NCBI GenBank assembly: GCA_028280485.1
Contig: JANQLS010000041.1
Location: forward strand, 1 to 64,000
Source: Planctomycetota bacterium
GTDB taxonomy: Bacteria; Planctomycetota; UBA8108; JACQVS01
Reading direction: 5' to 3'
DNA: 64,000 nt
This document shows positions 61,092 through 64,000 of this stretch, piece after piece. A program made the position numbers and the translations under genes. The notes under the pieces are model-generated. The model ran no database searches, was not told the origin of the DNA, and worked only from the letters and a program-made list of their open reading frames with translations. Numbering within the stretch: position 1 is the stretch's first letter; each line of letters opens with the position of its first letter.

Positions 61092-64000
61092 ATGAGTCAA
61101 AGTGATTGGCGCGTGAAAGTTTCTTTTAAACTTCACCGATTCTTATTTGCACTTGTCGTGCTGGCGATTTTGGGCACGGGTACGAGTGAAGCTCAGGAAG
61201 TCTTTGTCGACTTCGACTCAGAGTGGAGATACTTCAAAGGAACAGAAGCTCCTTCGGCTCCCGATGCCACTACATGGCGTAACTCCGATTTTGATGATGC
61301 GGCTTGGGAAGTTGGCCAAGCAGGAATCGGTTACGGTGATGGGGATGACACCACTATTCTCGATGATATGGAGGATAGTTATATCACGGTTTATGCCCGG
61401 ACGACCTTCGAAGTCGATGACCCTGCTGCAATCAACTCCTTACTTCTCTCCATCTACTTTGATGATTCCTTTGTCTGTTATATCAACGGTCAGGAAGCTC
61501 ATCGAGTCAATGCTGGAGCAGCCGGAACAGAGTTGGCATTTGATACAGTCGCGACTGCCGGTCACGAAGCCGATGTTTTGGAGTTCTATACTCTCGACGA
61601 TGATCTTCCTCTCCTCCAAGCAGGAACGAACACCATCGCCTTTGAGATTCATAACCTAACCATCGGAAGTAGTGATCTTTCTTTCAATCCTCGTTTGACC
61701 GGTGACGACCCTCGTCTCAACTGTGTCGATGCAGTGACTTGCACTAATAGCCTGGATGAGATCACACTGACTTGGGCTGGTGGAATTGAATTCGATTCCA
61801 TCACCGTTATGAAGAACGGTGCTGCTATGCCCGGTTCTCCATTTTCTGGAGATGCCTCTCAGATTATCGATACCGAACCGGGTGATTTCATCAACACCTA
61901 TGAACTGACTTTTACCTTGAATGGTGTAGATTGCGATGTCGTCACTTGCTCGACAACGCCCGATTACAACATCATCAGCCAAGGCGAAATTTGGAAGTAC
62001 TTTAAAGGAACCCAAGAGCCAAGCGACCCCGTTGAAGCGTGGAGAGCCTTAAACTTTGCTGATGAAACTTGGGAAGAGGGACCAACGGGAATTGGTTACG
62101 CTGACAACGACGATGCGACGGTTCTCGACGACATGGAAGATAACTATGTCTCGGTTTACATGCGTAAGGTCTTCAGTGTTCCGGATCCAGGGGCGCTAAC
62201 AAACTTAGTTCTTTCGTTTGACTATGACGATGGCTTCGTCGCTTATATCAACGGTGAAGAAGTGGCTCGTTCAGCCACGATGGGAGCCGCAGGAACCCCC
62301 GTAGCTTTTGATGACACGGCTTCTGCCAACCATGAAGCAAATGGTGCAGAAATATTTGATATCTCTGCTGTAATCCCCTCACTCAATGCGGGTGATAACA
62401 TTCTCGCCATTCAAGTTCACAATACTTCGATTGGAAGTTCAGATCTCACTGCGATTCCCGAGTTAACAACCAATTCCTGTGACTTCACCATCGCCTGCGC
62501 TTATGACGATGTAGAAGGTTCGGTAACGATTGATATTGGAGCTGTTGGTGCTGAATCGATCGCGATCACTCGAAATGGCGTGCCTTTAGCGGGATCTCCT
62601 TTCAGTGGGGATACGATGCAAGTCGTCGACGATAATCCCCCTGCTCAAGATGTTACTTACGAAGTCATTCCCACCATCGCCGGTGCCGAATGTCCTCCTC
62701 AATCGTGTACGGTCAATTGTACTTCTCGATTCCCCGATGCCTTGACTTGCGTCCTGTCTTTAGTCGACGGTAGCACCCGAGCAACGTTAGCTTGGGGAGA
62801 ATTCGGAGCCGGAGCCACGAGTATCGAGATTTCAAGAGAGGGAACTCTCCTCGATACGCTTGAGCCTGGAGTCAACACCTACATCGACCCCGATGTTGAA
62901 TCGTTAGAACCAGAAGAAGACACCGATTACGATGTGACCTTCATTTTCGAAGATGGTTCTTCGTGTACGATCGAGTGTAACGCCAGTTTATGCCCGGAAA
63001 ACTTAGTTTGTACGACGAACGATCAAGACCAAGCCGTTCTCACCTGGGAGAACATGGTTAAGAATTGGGAATCGGTAACGATCCTCGCCGATGGAGTACC
63101 GGTTGCTGAAGGGCTTCCTGGAAATACAACGACTTATACCGATACAGAAACTGAAATCCTTCCCGGTGCACCGGTAGATTACATGATTGTGCCCGTCGCA
63201 CCCTTAGGTGAAGAAGTTACTGGTTGTGAACTAAGTTGTTCAGTAACGGTTCAAGTCGAAGAAGTTGCAGCTTATGCCGCTCCTGCGGGAGGTTGGGATT
63301 ACCAGACCGACTTCGCAGCGGGTGAAGACCAATACAATGCTGAAATTGGCGTAACCGGTAACTTAGATGGAAGTTGGATTCGTATCGATTCTTGGGATGG
63401 TTCTGCCCCCGAAGAAATCGGCGCAGCTCCTGATGGCGCCGCGCCCGGTGGAGTTGAAATTCTCAATATCGCTGGGGGAAGCGAATGTGGATCCAGTGCT
63501 TCGGTTCTTCGTATCTTAGATCCAGGTCAACCTTCGAATCCGGCCGGAACTTTACTGGCGGAATATCCCGAAGCCTTTACGGAACCGTCCAATGACCGCA
63601 TCTTCTTAGCGCTCGATTTGGAAACTCCCGATGCTAACTTGCTGAGAAATGGGGTGACGATCGCTGCTCGTTGGAGAGTCACTCCTGCAGTCGATTCACC
63701 TTCATTTATCGGCGCTAATGCGGGTGGGGATGGAAGTCCGCTTATCGACGGTTTGGGTCAGATCGGTCTTTATTACATCGACCAGACCGCCGAGCCCTTA
63801 AATGGTGCTTCAGCCTCAGTAGCCTTGTCTTTAAACAGTAACGGTAACTTCCAAGCTTCGACGGCTCCCACTTCAACTCTGGGGGCTAACAATATCGACG
63901 AGTTTAGAAGTGTATGGATCACGATCGAAGATCCTGAGGGCGATGATACCTACAACGTCAATCTCTATATGAACGGGCAGACTGAACCCTTCGCCCAGTT
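61092..64000 (+). CDS. large modular secreted protein, 5' part (runs off the window)
   Basis: An open frame of at least 969 residues that continues beyond the window without a stop. It begins with a signal peptide (residues about 17-35, ending in TSEAQ). A galactose-binding-like domain follows (WRYFKGTEAPS, GIGYGDGDD, SLLLSIYFDDSFVCYINGQE) and is repeated later (WKYFKGTQEPS, GIGYADNDD, LVLSFDYDDGFVAYINGEE). Four Ig/FN3-like modules of about 70-90 residues with a Cys near each end lie after and between them (TCTNSLDEITLTW; IACAYDDVEGSVT; LTCVLSLVDGST; LVCTTNDQDQAVLTW). A beta-rich domain of unknown type starts near residue 725. This layout resembles planctomycete surface or matrix proteins. 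The rest of the gene is needed to name it. Confidence 0.8.
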   Translation, partial: MSQSDWRVKVSFKLHRFLFALVVLAILGTGTSEAQEVFVDFDSEWRYFKGTEAPSAPDATTWRNSDFDDAAWEVGQAGIGYGDGDDTTILDDMEDSYITVYARTTFEVDDPAAINSLLLSIYFDDSFVCYINGQEAHRVNAGAAGTELAFDTVATAGHEADVLEFYTLDDDLPLLQAGTNTIAFEIHNLTIGSSDLSFNPRLTGDDPRLNCVDAVTCTNSLDEITLTWAGGIEFDSITVMKNGAAMPGSPFSGDASQIIDTEPGDFINTYELTFTLNGVDCDVVTCSTTPDYNIISQGEIWKYFKGTQEPSDPVEAWRALNFADETWEEGPTGIGYADNDDATVLDDMEDNYVSVYMRKVFSVPDPGALTNLVLSFDYDDGFVAYINGEEVARSATMGAAGTPVAFDDTASANHEANGAEIFDISAVIPSLNAGDNILAIQVHNTSIGSSDLTAIPELTTNSCDFTIACAYDDVEGSVTIDIGAVGAESIAITRNGVPLAGSPFSGDTMQVVDDNPPAQDVTYEVIPTIAGAECPPQSCTVNCTSRFPDALTCVLSLVDGSTRATLAWGEFGAGATSIEISREGTLLDTLEPGVNTYIDPDVESLEPEEDTDYDVTFIFEDGSSCTIECNASLCPENLVCTTNDQDQAVLTWENMVKNWESVTILADGVPVAEGLPGNTTTYTDTETEILPGAPVDYMIVPVAPLGEEVTGCELSCSVTVQVEEVAAYAAPAGGWDYQTDFAAGEDQYNAEIGVTGNLDGSWIRIDSWDGSAPEEIGAAPDGAAPGGVEILNIAGGSECGSSASVLRILDPGQPSNPAGTLLAEYPEAFTEPSNDRIFLALDLETPDANLLRNGVTIAARWRVTPAVDSPSFIGANAGGDGSPLIDGLGQIGLYYIDQTAEPLNGASASVALSLNSNGNFQASTAPTSTLGANNIDEFRSVWITIEDPEGDDTYNVNLYMNGQTEPFAQ

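Noticed and set aside
1..64000. tRNA, rRNA or tmRNA genes
   Set aside because: I searched by eye for the T-loop consensus and acceptor stems and for rRNA conserved blocks and found none. A covariance-model scan would be decisive.

Overview
The window looks like a chromosome segment of a free-living, probably aquatic member of the PVC bacteria, most likely Planctomycetota. The grounds are two PSD1 (DUF1549/DUF1553) plus DUF1501 gene pairs, an LL-diaminopimelate aminotransferase, a FecR/VIT/VWA giant protein, a Tat-exported Gfo/Idh/MocA oxidoreductase, a Hanks-type kinase, and many short palindromic repeats between genes. Base composition is moderate. I see no rRNA, tRNA, prophage, insertion sequence or CRISPR array. 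The assignment is inferred from gene content; no marker gene is present.

Layout. 0.2-1.8 kb: TfoX-domain gene, a small membrane protein and a cytochrome c. 2.1-7.7 kb (minus): a tightly spaced run of sialate lyase, Kelch-sodium symporter fusion, DTW-domain RNA-modification enzyme, EVE-domain protein and a secreted phosphodiesterase. 8.2-10.1 kb: a coiled-coil protein behind a tandem operator-like palindrome, and an unknown protein. 10.2-22.7 kb: an island with nine paralogues of a membrane-anchored single-HEAT-repeat family, four on the minus strand and five on the plus strand, on either side of a PSD1/DUF1501/PPC-like operon. 23-33.7 kb: a Ste24-type protease and an 8.7-kb gene. 34-36.6 kb: a UvrD-family helicase and pterin dehydratase. 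36.7-41.1 kb: the second PSD1/DUF1501 pair. 41.5-49.3 kb: cyclophilin-like protein, dapL, a heme-motif chemoreceptor, an oxidoreductase and an M3-like metallopeptidase. 49.6-52.3 kb: a three-gene unit of unknown function with two tandem paralogues. 52.7-56.6 kb: fluoride channel, then an ECF sigma factor operon ending in a secreted protein that carries an isolated secretin signature. 57-64 kb: kinase, sugar kinase, short-chain dehydrogenase and the start of a very large modular secreted protein that leaves the window.

The most unusual features lie between genes. Nearly all gaps hold short palindromes, and although their stems differ, most begin with the same GTAG tetranucleotide, which is the signature of REP elements moved by RAYT (TnpA-REP) transposases. 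Several of these GTAG heads supply the stop codon of the neighbouring gene. Two copies of a longer chain of hairpins with shared ends but different stems (18976-19138 and 24770-24960) look like a separate structured element. The nine-member HEAT family, the tandem unknown pair and the hairpin-chain element are the best candidates for something not yet described.
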